Source: Smittia aterrima | Taxonomy: Eukaryota > Arthropoda > Insecta > Diptera > Chironomidae | Assembly (NCBI GenBank): GCA_033063855.1 | Contig: CP093829.1 | Coordinates: 25,203,537-25,267,536 of the forward strand | Direction: 5' to 3' | Length of the DNA: 64,000 nt | Program-made: the position numbers and the translations under genes | Notes under the pieces: generated by a model | What the model saw: only the letters and a program-made list of their open reading frames with translations | Databases searched by the model: none | Told to the model about the DNA's origin: nothing | Shown here: positions 1-13,100 of the stretch, in pieces | How the letters are laid out: each line of letters starts with the position of its first letter | Numbering within the stretch: position 1 is the stretch's first letter

Positions 1-61
1 ATGAAAAATAAAGATGATTTATTGCTTTTAATAAAAATCGTTTGTTTTGTTCGTTCGTTGG
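1..61 (+). repeat. 61-bp direct repeat, copy 1
   Basis: The first 61 bases are repeated in the same orientation at 14713-14773; past this point the two sequences separate. The unit ends in a T-rich run of TTCG-like tetramers. Copy 1 sits just outside the left arm, and copy 2 lies in the spacer about 760 bp beyond the stop of the right DIP gene. The repeat may extend further left, outside the window. Confidence 0.85.
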
Positions 62-196
62 TTCCTTGAAGAAACTTGTTAACTGTCAAATAGAGTTCCT
101 GTTGAGGTAGCGAAGAAATTTGAAATTCTAACAAAATGTTCTTAAGACTGCATAATTAAATTGCAAAACAAATTTGGTCTATCTTAATCAATCTTT
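62..196. other. Flank between direct repeat and left arm
   Basis: Short AT-rich interval between the 61-bp repeat and the point where similarity to the right arm begins. No coding signal or known element was seen. Confidence 0.5.
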
Positions 197-1947
197 CATC
201 CATTAGCAGAATTGAAGATTTCTAGAAGATAAAAAAATAGAAAAGTGGTTTCATTATTAGAAAAGTTCCTTTTGCTTTGACATTTTTCGACGTTTTCCGA
301 CATTTATTGCGAGTGAAACTTTTTCTTTTCTGTTTGTAAAGACGTGTGAAACATTTTAAACTAATGGAACTAATTCTGGAGCCAAAAGCCATAATGACAG
401 CGAACGGTTTGTAAAATCCTTGCACGTTTGATAATGAATAAATAATTTTTCATTGTGTGAATGTACTCGAGTTAATTAAAATCTGTTTTCAATCGACAAC
501 AACCGTGAACAAGTTGATCTAATGCTTTTAAAACGAGCTTTTACATGTCGCATATTTTAATCACACAACGAAGCAACAAGAGTGCGAAGCAACAAAGCAA
601 ACAAACAAGGTCTGAGCTTTGCCGGTTCATTGCGAGTTTAGGTTACAACAAAAGTGAAACAGGAAAATGAAGCTGAACGGATGAGAGAAAAATATTTTAA
701 TTACATTTAAGGAGTGGATTGACTTTATGGTTGCTGAGACCACATCAAAGAAGTTTTGTTTGCTCTTCAACTTAATGAAGTTTGACCTGACAAGGATGGG
801 AAGAGTTGAAATCTTTTGCTGGAATGTTTTGGCTCTTTCGAATAGTAAACTGAAATTTAACTGAGCAGCATATGTTGCAACATAAAAATATTTCAGTTTG
901 CAAATTGAAAATCGATAAAAAGTTTTGTAGAAACAATTTTGAAGAGGCGCAGTGTCTTGAACGATTAAAAGTTGAAAGGATTCAGAGATTACCTGAGATC
1001 GCATCCAACACTTTCTAACGAGGAAATTGTTAAGAATTAAACTGCACAATGAATGTAATGGAAAGGTGGAACGAGCCCGGAAATTTCAATTTCAAGCAAA
1101 AGCTGTTTAAAAGTTTTGATTGAGCGAAGAAATTTAAATTTTGTACCGAAAGTTAATCGTTTTTGTAACATGATAATTTCCAACTTGCCAGTCAGCACAA
1201 CTCTCTCTCTCCCCTGTTCGCACTTGTTCATGAAGTTCGTTTATTTCTCCTTAACCAACGGAATATTAAATCGATAAAAGTGGAAATTGGTTGAAAGTCA
1301 CGAACATTCACTGAGATGAACAGTTCATCAAATTAATCCTGCAAACGTCTTCTAAGTTTTTGCTTCATTAGACAAGAAGGATTCAGGCATATTCCGAAAG
1401 GAGGGAGAATTATTGCCAAAGGAAAAGTATTTGAAGACCGCAGATGAAATATTTTTGTAGCTGACTCTTCCTGGAGCTTTAAAGTTTAATTTTTCATGAC
1501 TTCACCTGTTTCTTGGCCTAATTTAATAAACTGAGCTCATGTCTGCGATCAGACGTTGCCACAACGAAATTAGAAGTTTACTTTAACAAAAAGTCTTTTC
1601 TAAGATTCCGAAATTTGCTGATGCAACAACAAGGACGAAGCGCCAACTGTTTCTGTTGCCAATTCAACTGCAGTCAACGAGGAATAGACTCAAAGAACTC
1701 CCGCAGTTTTCTACAAATTACTTTATTCTGTGCCATGTTTTTCCCAGAGCACTCGATTTGAATTTTGCTGCCGATTCCTTTCTTATAAATCATCGTGTGA
1801 AAAGAAGGAAACAGGAAATCACGCACCAAAAACTTTTGTCAACACTCTTTGCCATGAAACGGTCCAGCGCTTTTCTCCCTCCAAGATCTCAAAACGCTTT
1901 TTTTTGTTTCATAATCACAAAGAGAGTTATGTGGGAGTGAAGGGAAA

Positions 1948-2234
1948 ATGTACGGCAAGCAGAAACTAACTCTGAAGCAGCTGGAATTGGAGCGAGAGAT
2001 TTTAATGAAATTAAGATTTGAATTCATTGACTCGCCATGTTGGTTAAGTCTCTTCAGAGTTATCTTAAAATGCTCGAATTCAACCGCACATTTGAGTCGA
2101 ATGACGTTTTAAATCTTTTAACTCTGAAGCAAATCCGAAAAGGTTCCGATCAATTGGAAAAGTTTGAGGATTTTATGCCTCAAGTCGTCAGATGCAGACG
2201 AAGACTTCGTTCTAATAAAAACATCGAAAGCTAA
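1948..2234 (+). other. Possible small or broken coding stretch (left arm)
   Basis: An ATG at 1948 opens a charged, helix-prone frame (MYGKQKLTLKQLELEREILM...). A second frame starting at ATG 2037 continues for 65 codons of similar character and stops at 2232-2234, just before an AATAAA. The two frames are offset by two bases. Both are kept in the right arm (24143-24426, minus) with a few amino-acid changes. Because the arms are nearly identical throughout, conservation adds little. It could be a frameshifted pseudogene or chance; I recognise no family. Confidence 0.2.
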
Positions 2235-4239
2235 TAAATTTTTATTTATCATCGATTTTTTTATTTAGTTTAAGTAACTTATCTCCATGCATTATTTATT
2301 TTGATCCTTTTATGATTATTGCCCGGATCGTCTTTGGCTTATTAAACATTTATTTCGACACGTGAAGATGTGAGACGAGGCCACTCGTTGATGCTCAATT
2401 TTACTCTCGAAAAATCCTCTTACGAAAAGTCATAAAAATAATTCGAAATTGGGTCCGGATATCCACGACATGACAGAACTGGTTTGAGTGGATTTCAAAT
2501 CAAAAATTATTTTTATTTCGATCAAAAAATGGCAAAGTTTAAAGTTGAAGGAAAATATTTCAGGTGAAAATAATTTGAAACAAATCACTTTCCAAGTCGA
2601 CTCTTACATTTCCCCAAAATCTTACTAAAACTTAAATATTTGATTAATGAGAGAAGAAGTCAGGTCAAGTACGATAAGACACAAATTGAAATCTTCTTCC
2701 TTTTAATGGATTCATCGAGTTTATGATTCGAAATTCCATCTCGAATCCTCTCGTTGCTCATCTAAAATTAAAATTTATGATCCAATAATGAAATGTTCTT
2801 CGTCTTTCGACAACAGGACGTCGAGTCGACGAAGTTTAATTGGATCTATGTATGGATCTAAAGTCAACTCCGATTTGTATTCAAATCAATCATGTTTTAC
2901 TTAAACATTGATTCGCAAGCTGTTCAAACTTAACTCAATCAACTGTGATGACTTTCCATGAGCTTAGACCGGATTGAAATTGATGAATAACATGTTCAAG
3001 CATCACAGACAACACAAGTTAATTGATGTGAAAGATCAGAGCAACATTTATTATGCAATCAGATGAAAAGTTTCTTACATTTTTATCATTTAAATCTATC
3101 CAGAGCTCTGTTAATAGATTCCTGCGACAAATATTTTGATGTTTGCACTTCTCGTTGATCATAAATTATCTCAACAATGAACAGCAGTGTTGCCAACAAA
3201 CCACATGCTTCATCAATCCGCAGCCCATGAATCAAACATTTATTAAATTGAATTGAATTTTCAAAATCTTTGCCAAGCATTTTGGTATCGCTCGAGTCAA
3301 TAACGAGAGAGAAAGAGCGTTGAAAAAATTATGCGACGGGCTTTGCATATTGCGATCGGATTGTTCGAATTATCTGAAGATGCGGAACCAGAGAGAAGGC
3401 GTGGTGAGGAGACTTTACGGCGTCATTCTAACTCATCCTTCAAGTGCTCTCAGACTCTGAATTGAAGTAACAACAAATTGCGGGCGAACAACATTGTTTC
3501 GCAACTTCAAGCATATTTCCCTCTATCGTTCGCTTCTTTACTCATTCGACTGTTTTATGATGATTGGAGATTTGATCTCTAATTATGTGGACGAATGTCT
3601 TGTCGTTTGTTTTGTCTCAATTGCGTCCTCACATTAACAGCGCGAATCAAATAAAAACTAAATGAAAATATCGATTGAAAGCATAAGAAGCCGAGTCAGC
3701 GACTGACATTGATTTCATTAAAATAATTTACCCGTTCACAAACTAAGTAGAAAGTCTTTTGAATAAGTTAACGCAATCTCTTTATTCCGATGAATATCAA
3801 TGCACTCGGAGGAAATATTCATTGATCGTGATATCGGGCAGTTTCTTAATATTTAGTTCTGATGAGATTCAATGTTCGTTGGGGGAAATATGTAGTTTCA
3901 TGAATGATAAAATGTTTCTGGGAATATTCAAGAAAACTTCCGTTGGATTAACGAAAATGTTTTTCCTTTACATCAACTTTGAGTGAATTTTCGAGAAAAT
4001 CTTCGCACGTTTCAATGGAATTTAAATTGGTTCGTTCGCGATGTAATGAAAAGTCTCCTTGTCATAAATTACATTGAAGCTTAGCTTTGGTCTGAAATTA
4101 AGGAGCAGAAAAAATTGGCGAGATAAAATTTAATTTAACGATCTCGTCGTAAATATTTTTGTCTGCGTAAAGAGCCGAGTGGTAATGAATATTTCCTCCC
4201 CTCGAGACGTTGGATGGAAAGTCTTTAAGCCAATCAAGG

Positions 4240-5000
4240 TGTAAGTAATTGAATAAAACACTGGTGAACGTCACGATGGTTATATTTGATTAAATATTTT
4301 GGAAATCAACTCTAACCTGAGACAATTTTAATTGTCGGCACTTGTTACAAGTTGAAATGAGATTTAATCAAGAAAAACTTTCAAGTAAATTATAAGGCGA
4401 ACAACTATAGAATGAGTTTCTTTAGAAGTATTTTGAATGAAAGTTGAAAAGCAAACGTAAGTGACAGAAACTGCCTGAATTAATGAATTTCATTGAAAGT
4501 TTGAATAGTTTTTATTCACTCTCTTGACGCAGTTTTATTAGATAAAGTGTTTTATAATAATATTTGTTTTTAGTTTATTGTAAGCTGTGCAAATGACAAA
4601 AGTTATCCAAGTTATGAAAATATTTTCGTCGATTCGCTGATTCCTGGTAAGCTAAAACCGAGATAAGTTTATTGAACAAATAATGAAACGTTATTGATGT
4701 TCATCAGGATTATTAATGTTTAATAAATGTTTTTGTTATTCTCGATCTCATGAAATTGTTTAAACGACAAATCTCTCTTTCAATTAACTGTGCGCATGTC
4801 ATCCTTGCGATACTCCGAGGGGAAATTTATCGTAAACCGAGGCAAAAGAAGAGTTTGGGAGAAACAGTCTGTTCTCGGAACTCGGGAAAAATGAACGTAA
4901 ATGTCACGTTGGAAGAGAAAAAAGAAGAAATTTTGCGTAAAAATCAGTTGACTCATCATGATAATGCAGACTTCAGCCAGACTCACTTTGTCTGGATCTG
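4240..5000. other. Arm-specific block in the left arm
   Basis: Between about 4240 and 5000 the left arm has no visible similarity to the matching position in the right arm (about 21705-22165). Both sides resume alignment sharply: on the outer side after a shared gcaatcaaggt-like motif, on the inner side at aaagatttttcttggaa. No ORF of note, and no terminal repeats seen. Confidence 0.7.
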
Positions 5001-5579
5001 GAGTCAAAGATTTTTCTTGGAAATAAAATATCGATTAGAATCTCCAGTAATTGAGTGAGACAGGAGCCCGGAAGGAAGCAAAAATGGAAATGAATTGATT
5101 GTGAGAATAAAGCAGCAAGACCTCAAAACTAAAGTGAAACGTCGCACCGTTCATTAACCACTCAAGAGTCAATTACAAGAATTGAAAAGGATACGAAAGC
5201 AATAAAAAATTCAGCGCCTAAGAACTCAACCAGACAGATAGCGATGAAATAAATAAAATAAAGTAAAAGAGGGAAGGAAAAAAAGTTTCGAGTCAAATCA
5301 GGATCATGACACGAAGTCAGAAATTCTTTCGCCGTTTTTATGGATAAGTGATTCGTGACACTGAGTAATCAAGAAGATAAACGAAGAAGCAAATAAAATT
5401 CGGGAGTGTTTTCGTTGTGAAACGATTGCCGTCAATATTTTTGATGGCATTTATGTGTTGAAATCAAAATCACATCTCAATATTCGATAGGATTACCGTG
5501 AGATCAGCTCGAGCGATCAAGGACAATAAGGATTCGAGTCGACACTTCAACAAGCACTGTCGCCTTTATAAAACATGCC

Positions 5580-8500
5580 ATGATTGTTCCCATTCTCCTG
5601 ATCATTTCAAATATTTTCTTAAGCAACAGTTTTCCCAATGAAGGTGAAGAAAAAAGATTTTTCGCTTTTGCCTTTCTTTGCTCTCATCACAAATCCAATT
5701 CGAAGTCCCACAAATCAATGCTCGATAATAAATCAAATTTGCGGATGGAGTCAATGTCTCGTGAAGAAATTTAAATTATTGTTTATCTGATGCAATTTGC
5801 GTTGATTTTAAATGCAAACTGCGACTCAGTTGTCGAGCTTGATGACATCGAAACAATCGATAAAAGCATTTGACTGAATTAAATTATTTTTGGTTTTTTT
5901 TATAAGCGAAACTTTTAGAGGAACGTAAAAAGTAACTGATAACTTTTTTTTATTTATTTTCAATCAGATCATCCCAACGAAACCAATTCAAACTCGTACA
6001 TACAAGACAAAGGTGAGAACAAACAGGTTGAGAGTGTTCAAAAAACATTTTCATTTTGTAGTTTGCCCGAAGCCGAAAGCAACTGATTTAATGAACGAGA
6101 AAAATCCTTAAACATATCTCAGTGAACTTTTCCCTATTTTTATGAATGCTGTTAACTCGCTCTTGAAATTCTCTAAATAATTCTGTTCGTTGCTTGTTTG
6201 GAAAAAGAGGAAACAGAGGGAAAGTGATAAAAATTAAAATGCATTTCAGTTTTCGATAACAGGTTAAGTTTATGTCGACACAAACACGCCAAACGAGCCA
6301 GAGAAAACAAGCAGTTTGCTTTCAAGTGCAGTTTCATTCTCCCCCGAAATGTTGCGGTTGTTAAAATTCAATAAAAAATAAATGAAATTGATTTTAACGT
6401 TCTCGTGTATCTTTATTTTCTTTTGCCTTCCTCGCCTTCATCACCTGACACGATGTGGAAACTCATCGAGCAGATACACCAAAGTTCGGTGAACCAATTC
6501 AGAATCAGACGATAGCAGTAGGACGCGAGGCAGTTTTTAATTGTGTCGTTGATAATTTACAGACTTACAAGGTAAGGTTGAGCTTAGTTCAATTGGGCGA
6601 TGGAAACCGCAAATGATATCGTGAATTGTAATGAACTGAAACCTCATAAATATGATTATCACTTAATCAATCCCATCAGCAAACTGCGATGTTGTTAATT
6701 GCTTTTGTTCCCCTACCGAAATCAAATTAATTAAATTCGCTTTGCGGTCTGACAAATCGTTTCGTTCTCTCTTAATTTCTACCATGGCAGATCGCGTGGC
6801 TGAAAGTAGACACTCAAACGATTCTATCAATTCAGACGGTGATTATTATTCTAAGCGAAGTCTCTTTCTCGCTTTGGTTCCAATGATAACAATTGAATAA
6901 TTGCAGCACATTATCACAAAAAATCATCGCATGACTGTTTCACTTGTTGAGAATCGAGCTTGGGTGTTGAGAATTAAAGATGTGAAAGAGTCTGACAAGG
7001 GATGGTGAGTAATTCATTTAACGACAAAGCTAATGAAAGTTTAAGAAACTTTTTTCGTGTTGTCTAGGTACATGTGTCAGGTATGAGATTTGAATGAGAT
7101 AATGAGAAGCACGAATGATTAAGTTTGATTTAATTCACAGATCAACACAGATCCTATGAAGAACCAGGTGAGAACAAGAATTTGATTCACTTTGGCAATT
7201 TTAATAATTACTTTTCTCTTCAAGGTTGGATACCTGGAAGTAGTTGGTAAGTCAATATTGATCGAAGGCACGTAAATATTTCTATCAACTTCTCTCTCTC
7301 GGCAGTTCCACCAGACATTCTCGACTATCCAACGAGCACTGACATGGTTGTACGCGAAGGTAGCAACGTGACATTGAAATGTGCAGCTCGAGGCTCTCCT
7401 ACTCCAACAATCACGTGGCGACGAGAAGGCAGCGAACTGATAGCAATTGCTGGCCAACGAGAAGGTTTGAATAATTAATGATTCGATTTTCCTTTCTGCT
7501 CCAATTTTCTCCTGATAAATGATGTTAATTCCGCTTTCGAGAGACTTAAGAGATTAGACACACTGAGACGATGTCTAATTAGAACATTTCAAAGTCGAAC
7601 GCGTTCTCATTTGCATTCTTTATTTCGCCCCCTGCTTGTACATCAACAACGAAGTGGCGAGCTTTAACGGATCAATGCTCAGCATATCTCGTGTTAATCG
7701 CTTGCACATGGGTGCATATTTATGTATTGCTCAGGTAATTCCGATTGAACGATAAGAGAAAGCTCTTGAACAACTAAATTTGTGCTTTCTCCTCCCCTCT
7801 CACGAATCAACAACAACCATCAACAGAATGGGATTCCGCCAAGCGTTAGCAAGAGGGTGATGTTAATTGTTCATTGTAAGTATTGTGTTGCAGTTGAGTG
7901 GCAAAATTCGCTCGTGAGCTAAAGTGTTGTGATCTATGAGTAGTGGAAATTGTTTATTCCTTGCGTGTACTTACTCGTTTTGCGATAAAAAATTGTAATT
8001 TTATGCACAAGTTGAAGGCAAACGAAGGAAAAACGATAATCGAATGAGAAAAATTCTCTTTTTTTGGAGTTTTCCTTGAGCTATTGCAGGAGACAGAAGA
8101 AGCGAAAGCTTTTCAATTTAGATCGAATTGATAATAAAGTCTCATCGAGACCAAGTGAAACTTTTAAACGGCAATTCCAAACTCGTCTTGAGCTTGTTTT
8201 TTCTTTCAATAAAACACTGAAAGTCGACAAGGAGAGAAAATAATCGAGCGAGAAAATAAATGTTTGTGGCAATTTTTCATGCGATTCCACGTGGAGTCAA
8301 TTACCACTGTGAAATAAATCGCTTGCTCTACACTGCGAGTATTTTATTAGAGGATTGCGATTCCAGAGAGTTTACCTTGCGCAAACATTCCAAAATTGAA
8401 ATCACAACATCAAAAAGGCGAAAAGGCGTTTGATGTTCTACTACTACGAGAGTGCAAACAATCTGTTTCTCGATGATGAATTGCGAAAGCAGAAATTGAA

Positions 8501-10145
8501 ACCTTTAATTTGATCTCAGGATTTATATTTTCCGCTCATGTTTGTTTTAGTTTTGCTAACCATATTGCTCTACGTGCACTCAAAACTATTCGATCTGAAA
8601 GCATTTGAAGCAAGTAACGATTGCATTTGACCTCAGCAAAAGCTTTTTCACTTGAAATATTTTGCTTTGCCTTTCAATGGAGCCAAAATTGAGTTTCGCC
8701 CGATGCAATGTGTGCAAAGTCTGTGCAATCTTAATTTGGCACCGCATAGAACTGCTGATGCTTCTTCAATCGCTTCTCAATGCAAACTCAATTGATGTTG
8801 AACTAAAATTATTTTTACTTCCAGTTCCGCCAATGGTTACGATTCCAAATCAATTGGTGGGCAGTGCAATTGGACAGAAAATCACTCTCGAATGTCATTC
8901 GGAAGCTTATCCAAAGTCAATTAATTACTGGATGAAGAATGAAACAATTTTAACTCAAGGTGAGTGAGAAAAAATTAATCCTGTGACATAAAAATTGACT
9001 TTTGTGATTTATTTTGAAAAGGCAAACGGTTCGAGCCACTAAACTTAGAGATTGGATATAAAGTCATCATGAAGCTAACAATCGTTTCTGTGAATCAAAA
9101 CGACTTTGGCTCCTATCGATGTGTCAGTAAGAATTCTTTGGGAGACACAGATGGCTCAATTAAGCTTTATCGTAAGTGAACTTTTATTTGATCATTAGCT
9201 CTAACGCAATCACTTTGCTCTTTATGTTTGCTTGGGGATCACCGAAGCATTCTTTTGATTTGTTTAAATTTTTTCTTTCTCAATATTTGCCTTCCTCGCC
9301 TTCTACTACTCATTCTTCATATGGAACGAAATAATAAAATTATATTTTTATGGAAATTCTGCACAATTTTGACTACTGAGCGTTTTCACATCATTATATT
9401 TTTATACCTGACTTGCTTTCATCGCTTTCGGAAAATCTAAATGTTTCCAGCAACCGCTTCAGTTCGAACTTTGTTGAACATATCGTCAAATAAGGAGAGA
9501 GAGAATCAGGAGACTGTGTTCACATTTATTGGGGCGAAGAGAAGCATAAAACATTCGAACAAGCATTTATTTCGTCGTATGTTTCAATTTACATTCTCGT
9601 TCGATTGAGTTTACTCTACAAATGTCCAAGGTTCCATCTTGTTACTCCTACGCATCTGAGGGTGACCGGAAGTGCCCTAACGAATGTTCTCCTTCTATAT
9701 TTGAAATAGATTTCCTGACATTTCAATAACACTCACTCTCAATTTGATTTCCAAATATAAAACCTCAGACGAATTCTTCTACTCTTTCCTTTTAATTTCT
9801 GCTCTTAGTCTATGGCTTTAGAGATGCAACGAACACTTTGTTGACTCGGGAACTCATGAATATTAACAATTGTCAAGCAAATTTGATAAATTCTCTTTCA
9901 TTTCATGAACTGGACAACAAATTTCTACAGAAATACCACAAGCAACATTGCAAACTACACTTCCGCCTACGACGACAACTTTGAAAACTACAACATCTGC
10001 TCATAGAAATGAAGATATCATTGCTTTGAGCTTAATTGTATTTTGTTTCAATTATAACTTTCCGTTTGAATTCATGAACATGAAACTTTTATACGCTCTT
10101 TTTCAGATTATTTTAATCTCCGTCCAGTTTTATATTTTGCAATGA
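5580..10145 (+). CDS. DIP-family three-Ig cell-surface protein, left copy with altered C-terminus
   Basis: Dpr-interacting proteins are neuronal IgSF adhesion molecules that pair with Dpr proteins to guide synaptic partner choice. Fourteen exons: 5580-5643, 5968-6012, 6474-6571, 6791-6838, 6907-7004, 7068-7080, 7141-7167, 7225-7246, 7306-7464, 7655-7734, 7827-7875, 8825-8959, 9022-9171, 9931-10145; 1203 nt, 400 aa. Residues 1-18 or so form a signal peptide. Ig1 has Cys60/Cys121, Ig2 Cys164/Cys215, Ig3 Cys258/Cys313. Family hallmarks include VPPDILDYPTSTDMVVREGS and FPPMVTIPNQLVGSAIGQ. A Thr-rich linker follows. In exon 14 the donor present in the right copy has become CT, so the frame runs on into unique DNA and ends in a hydrophobic tail. 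Whether that tail can act as a GPI signal is unknown. The exon 10 acceptor is weak. The family call is firm; which DIP paralogue is not known. Confidence 0.88.
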
Positions 10146-13100
10146 TAGAATTTCTGTTCAACGTTTGTTTATCAACTTGATTCTAAAGTAAGCAATCAAA
10201 CGAGAAACATTTATTTATTTTTAGATGTTTCTAAAAAAGGACTCGAGACTTCCCATTCGTTTTGATGAAGCAATGTCCTTTCCATTTATTAAAATAAACT
10301 AAGCTGTGATTGAAAAATTATAAATAAAATAATGTTTTTGAAGTTTATTATTTTCTGTGTTTCGAAATATTTTCCAGCTTCTACAATTTCGTGAAGCACG
10401 TGCGAACCCTTCAGTTGCTTCAACATGCAACCGTTCCTTCTTAGAGCTTTTATCAAACTGAATCAAATCCTTCGGAAAACGAACGATGTCTTTGTTTGAT
10501 AACATGCGCAGAGAATGATGATAGAGAAAACCGTTTATGAGAATACTTTCCCGAGTTTACGGAAATTTATGAGCGTCAAGGTTTATTCAAAAATAAAAGA
10601 ATTTTCTTCGTTTGTTAAAAGCTGCTGAACTTTGTAAAACTTTTTTGGCAGACCGAAAATAAAAATATTTTCTGTAGTTCAGAATCATAAACGTCGTAGC
10701 GGTTTTAATTGGAGAAATTCGAGGCCAAGACCGCGTTACCGTTGTGTCTTCTGTTTGAATAAATGCCGCAGCTTTTATTTTGCCATCTTCATAATAATCA
10801 TTAAATAAATGTAGTTTGTTGGTGGCTTTTTTATTTGAGGGCTTGGAATAATTAAATATATTAATTTATACGGTTGAGCTCTTCGCTTATTTCAACTCAA
10901 AAACTAGGTCAGAATTATTTGTTTGTGGGCAGAATGAAAATTATTCTTCGTCGATGCTTGAAAATAATTCTTTTATGATTTCGAAAAATTAATTCGATTG
11001 AGATTTAAACCCCTCAACCCCAACGATATCTTGAAGATTTTTTATCTAAAATTCTAGGAGCTCTGTCCATTGCAATGGACTCCATTGCAATAAAAAATTG
11101 TAATTTTAAAATCAATTTGCGAGAATAATGACTACAAAATGAAAACCAAGAGCATAGAAAAAAAGCAGCTAGTCCAAGTGTTTTCTCTTCAAGTTCCATT
11201 CGTTGCCATTCAATCCTTCCGGAGAAAAGCCAAGAGTAACAAAACCAACAGAAACAGTTCTTCTTGTCTTGCACTCAGTGAAAGAAAATCAATTTGAAGA
11301 ACGCTTCGAGATGTTCAGTGATTCTGACATAGTCAAAGATTTACGAGTCGATAACAATTGATGTTTGTGAACTAATCAGGAAAATTAATCTTTTCAAAAT
11401 CTTTCTCTCTGTCCCGTTGATTGTGTTTCTACATTTGAATCCAAAGCAAACTAATTTAGTCAGAACAGATTGAGTTACTTATGAAAATATTTAATTCACA
11501 GAAAGTCTTGAAAGTCAAACTGAAATAAATCGTGAAGGATATTTCCAGATTAAAAATTCTTTGTTATCTTTGAGCGAGGAAAAGGTTCATTAAATTTTCA
11601 TTTGTTGCTTAAAGGAGAAAAGACGAGAAACTAAAAGAGAGAAGATGAAAAACTTTATCGAAATTCTGAGGTGATTATAAATTTGTGAATTAGACTTTCT
11701 TCGACTTCGGTTAAGCTGCGATAAAAAAGAAGATATTCGAAGATTTATGGAATTATACGATTTTTTACCGAGTGGAAAGCATAGCAATCAGGACGAAAGT
11801 TTACCATGCTCTCGGCTCTGAAGCAGAAAACTTTTCGCTAATCTATAAATAATTTTCTCGGACGTAAATTCAAACTAAGATCCTCGAGTGAAATCATTAC
11901 AGAGGAAAATGAACTTCAAGTGGTTTTTTTTAAAAATAAATTGTGTTTTCATTGTTTGCGCGGTTTAATGGAATTTATTCTCTGAAACTTTTTTTTAAAT
12001 TAAAACCAAAAACGTTAATATCAACAACTCACGAATCCATCAACTGAAGGTGCAAAAACGGATGATTTTCCTTCTCGTTTTATCTCAATCGTTTATTTTC
12101 CAACTTGAAAAGATTACAGATAGACGACGAAGCATTTCACTTCATAATCCATCATCGCTCTCCGCTTTTCACAAACACGCTAGACAAGCTTATCTGACGA
12201 AGGCTATTCGTGCACAGAGAAGAGTGCAAGTTTAATTCGAGAATAGCGAGGCAAACCATGACTGAGACTGTGTTGTTGCACCTAACAAGCTTTTAATTAA
12301 TCGTCTGCCTTCTGAGCAAAAGAGAAAAACCGATGCATTCTCACAGCTTATGTTCTGAATTTTCCGACAACGAAGCAAAATTTCCATCTCTAACATGAAA
12401 ATCGTACACGAGTGTTGCGTAAGACGAGTCAAGCTGTTAACGTGCCACTAAAAAAAATCAATTAATATTTTGCAGTTTGAAGAGCTCATCGTCATTGAGT
12501 TTCGTCATGAGAGACATCGACAATTGCGTAATTAAGACGAGCTAACTCGTTCTCTTACAGAAAACATCTAATAATTGATGCTCAGCCATTTCGAATCTGA
12601 TCTGTAATTTCACTTAAAGTGCAAACTGTCGATATAAATTAGAAGCTCAAGTCTTCTCTTTCTTATGCTCGCTATTTCTTAATTCCTTCGTTTGCCACAG
12701 ACACTTTCACTTGCAGAGGTAAAGTCGAGAAAATCGAGATATCTTGAATTATTTTATGGCTTCACATTCATGATTGCAGCATCAGCTCGAGCAGTTTCTT
12801 GAACGTAGTAAAATCTCTTGACTCCTCTCCAGCATTCAAAGCTTTTTCGTCGATATCCAAAAAGTCTCTTGGCTTGAACTTTATATAATAACTCGCCAAA
12901 AATTACTTATGAAACGTCCTTGCACGAAGTCCAGCAAAGCGACATTTCAGGCCATAAAATATTTGCGAAGCGACATCAGAAATGCGATGGTGGTTGCGCG
13001 AGTGAAGTCTATGAATTTAAATAGCTGAATTAGCGAAAAGAAGACTCCTCGCATTATCCTCGCGCTTGACAGTTTAAACTTTCAGAATTTATTTGTTGTG

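Larger units (their letters stand above)
197..10016 (+). repeat. Left arm of large inverted duplication
   Basis: This stretch is found again in reverse complement at about 16661-26185. Matching landmarks pair up in mirror order: the DIP exons, the ORF at 2037-2234 with 24143-24340, and the ORF at 3086-3280 with 23096-23290. Paired positions sum to about 26372-26379 in the outer part and about 26685-26701 in the inner part; the shift comes from one unequal internal block. Similarity starts near 197, at the shared motif catccattagcagaattgaag, and ends near 10016, at the end of DIP exon 14. The arms differ by scattered substitutions and small indels, so they are not an exact copy of one read. 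Confidence 0.95.

Noticed and set aside
7119..7457. 112-codon minus-strand open frame in the left arm (mirrored at 19244-19582)
   Set aside because: It is antisense to DIP exons 7-9 and the introns between them; the DIP reading is supported by Ig motifs and consistent splice phases.
8662..8967. 101-codon plus-strand frame in the left arm
   Set aside because: Only its 3' part from 8825 is DIP exon 12; the beginning is intron sequence read in phase.
9228..9440. 70-codon frame identical in both arms
   Set aside because: It lies in DIP intron 13. Identity follows from the duplication, and the sequence is a T-rich hydrophobic run typical of intron translation.
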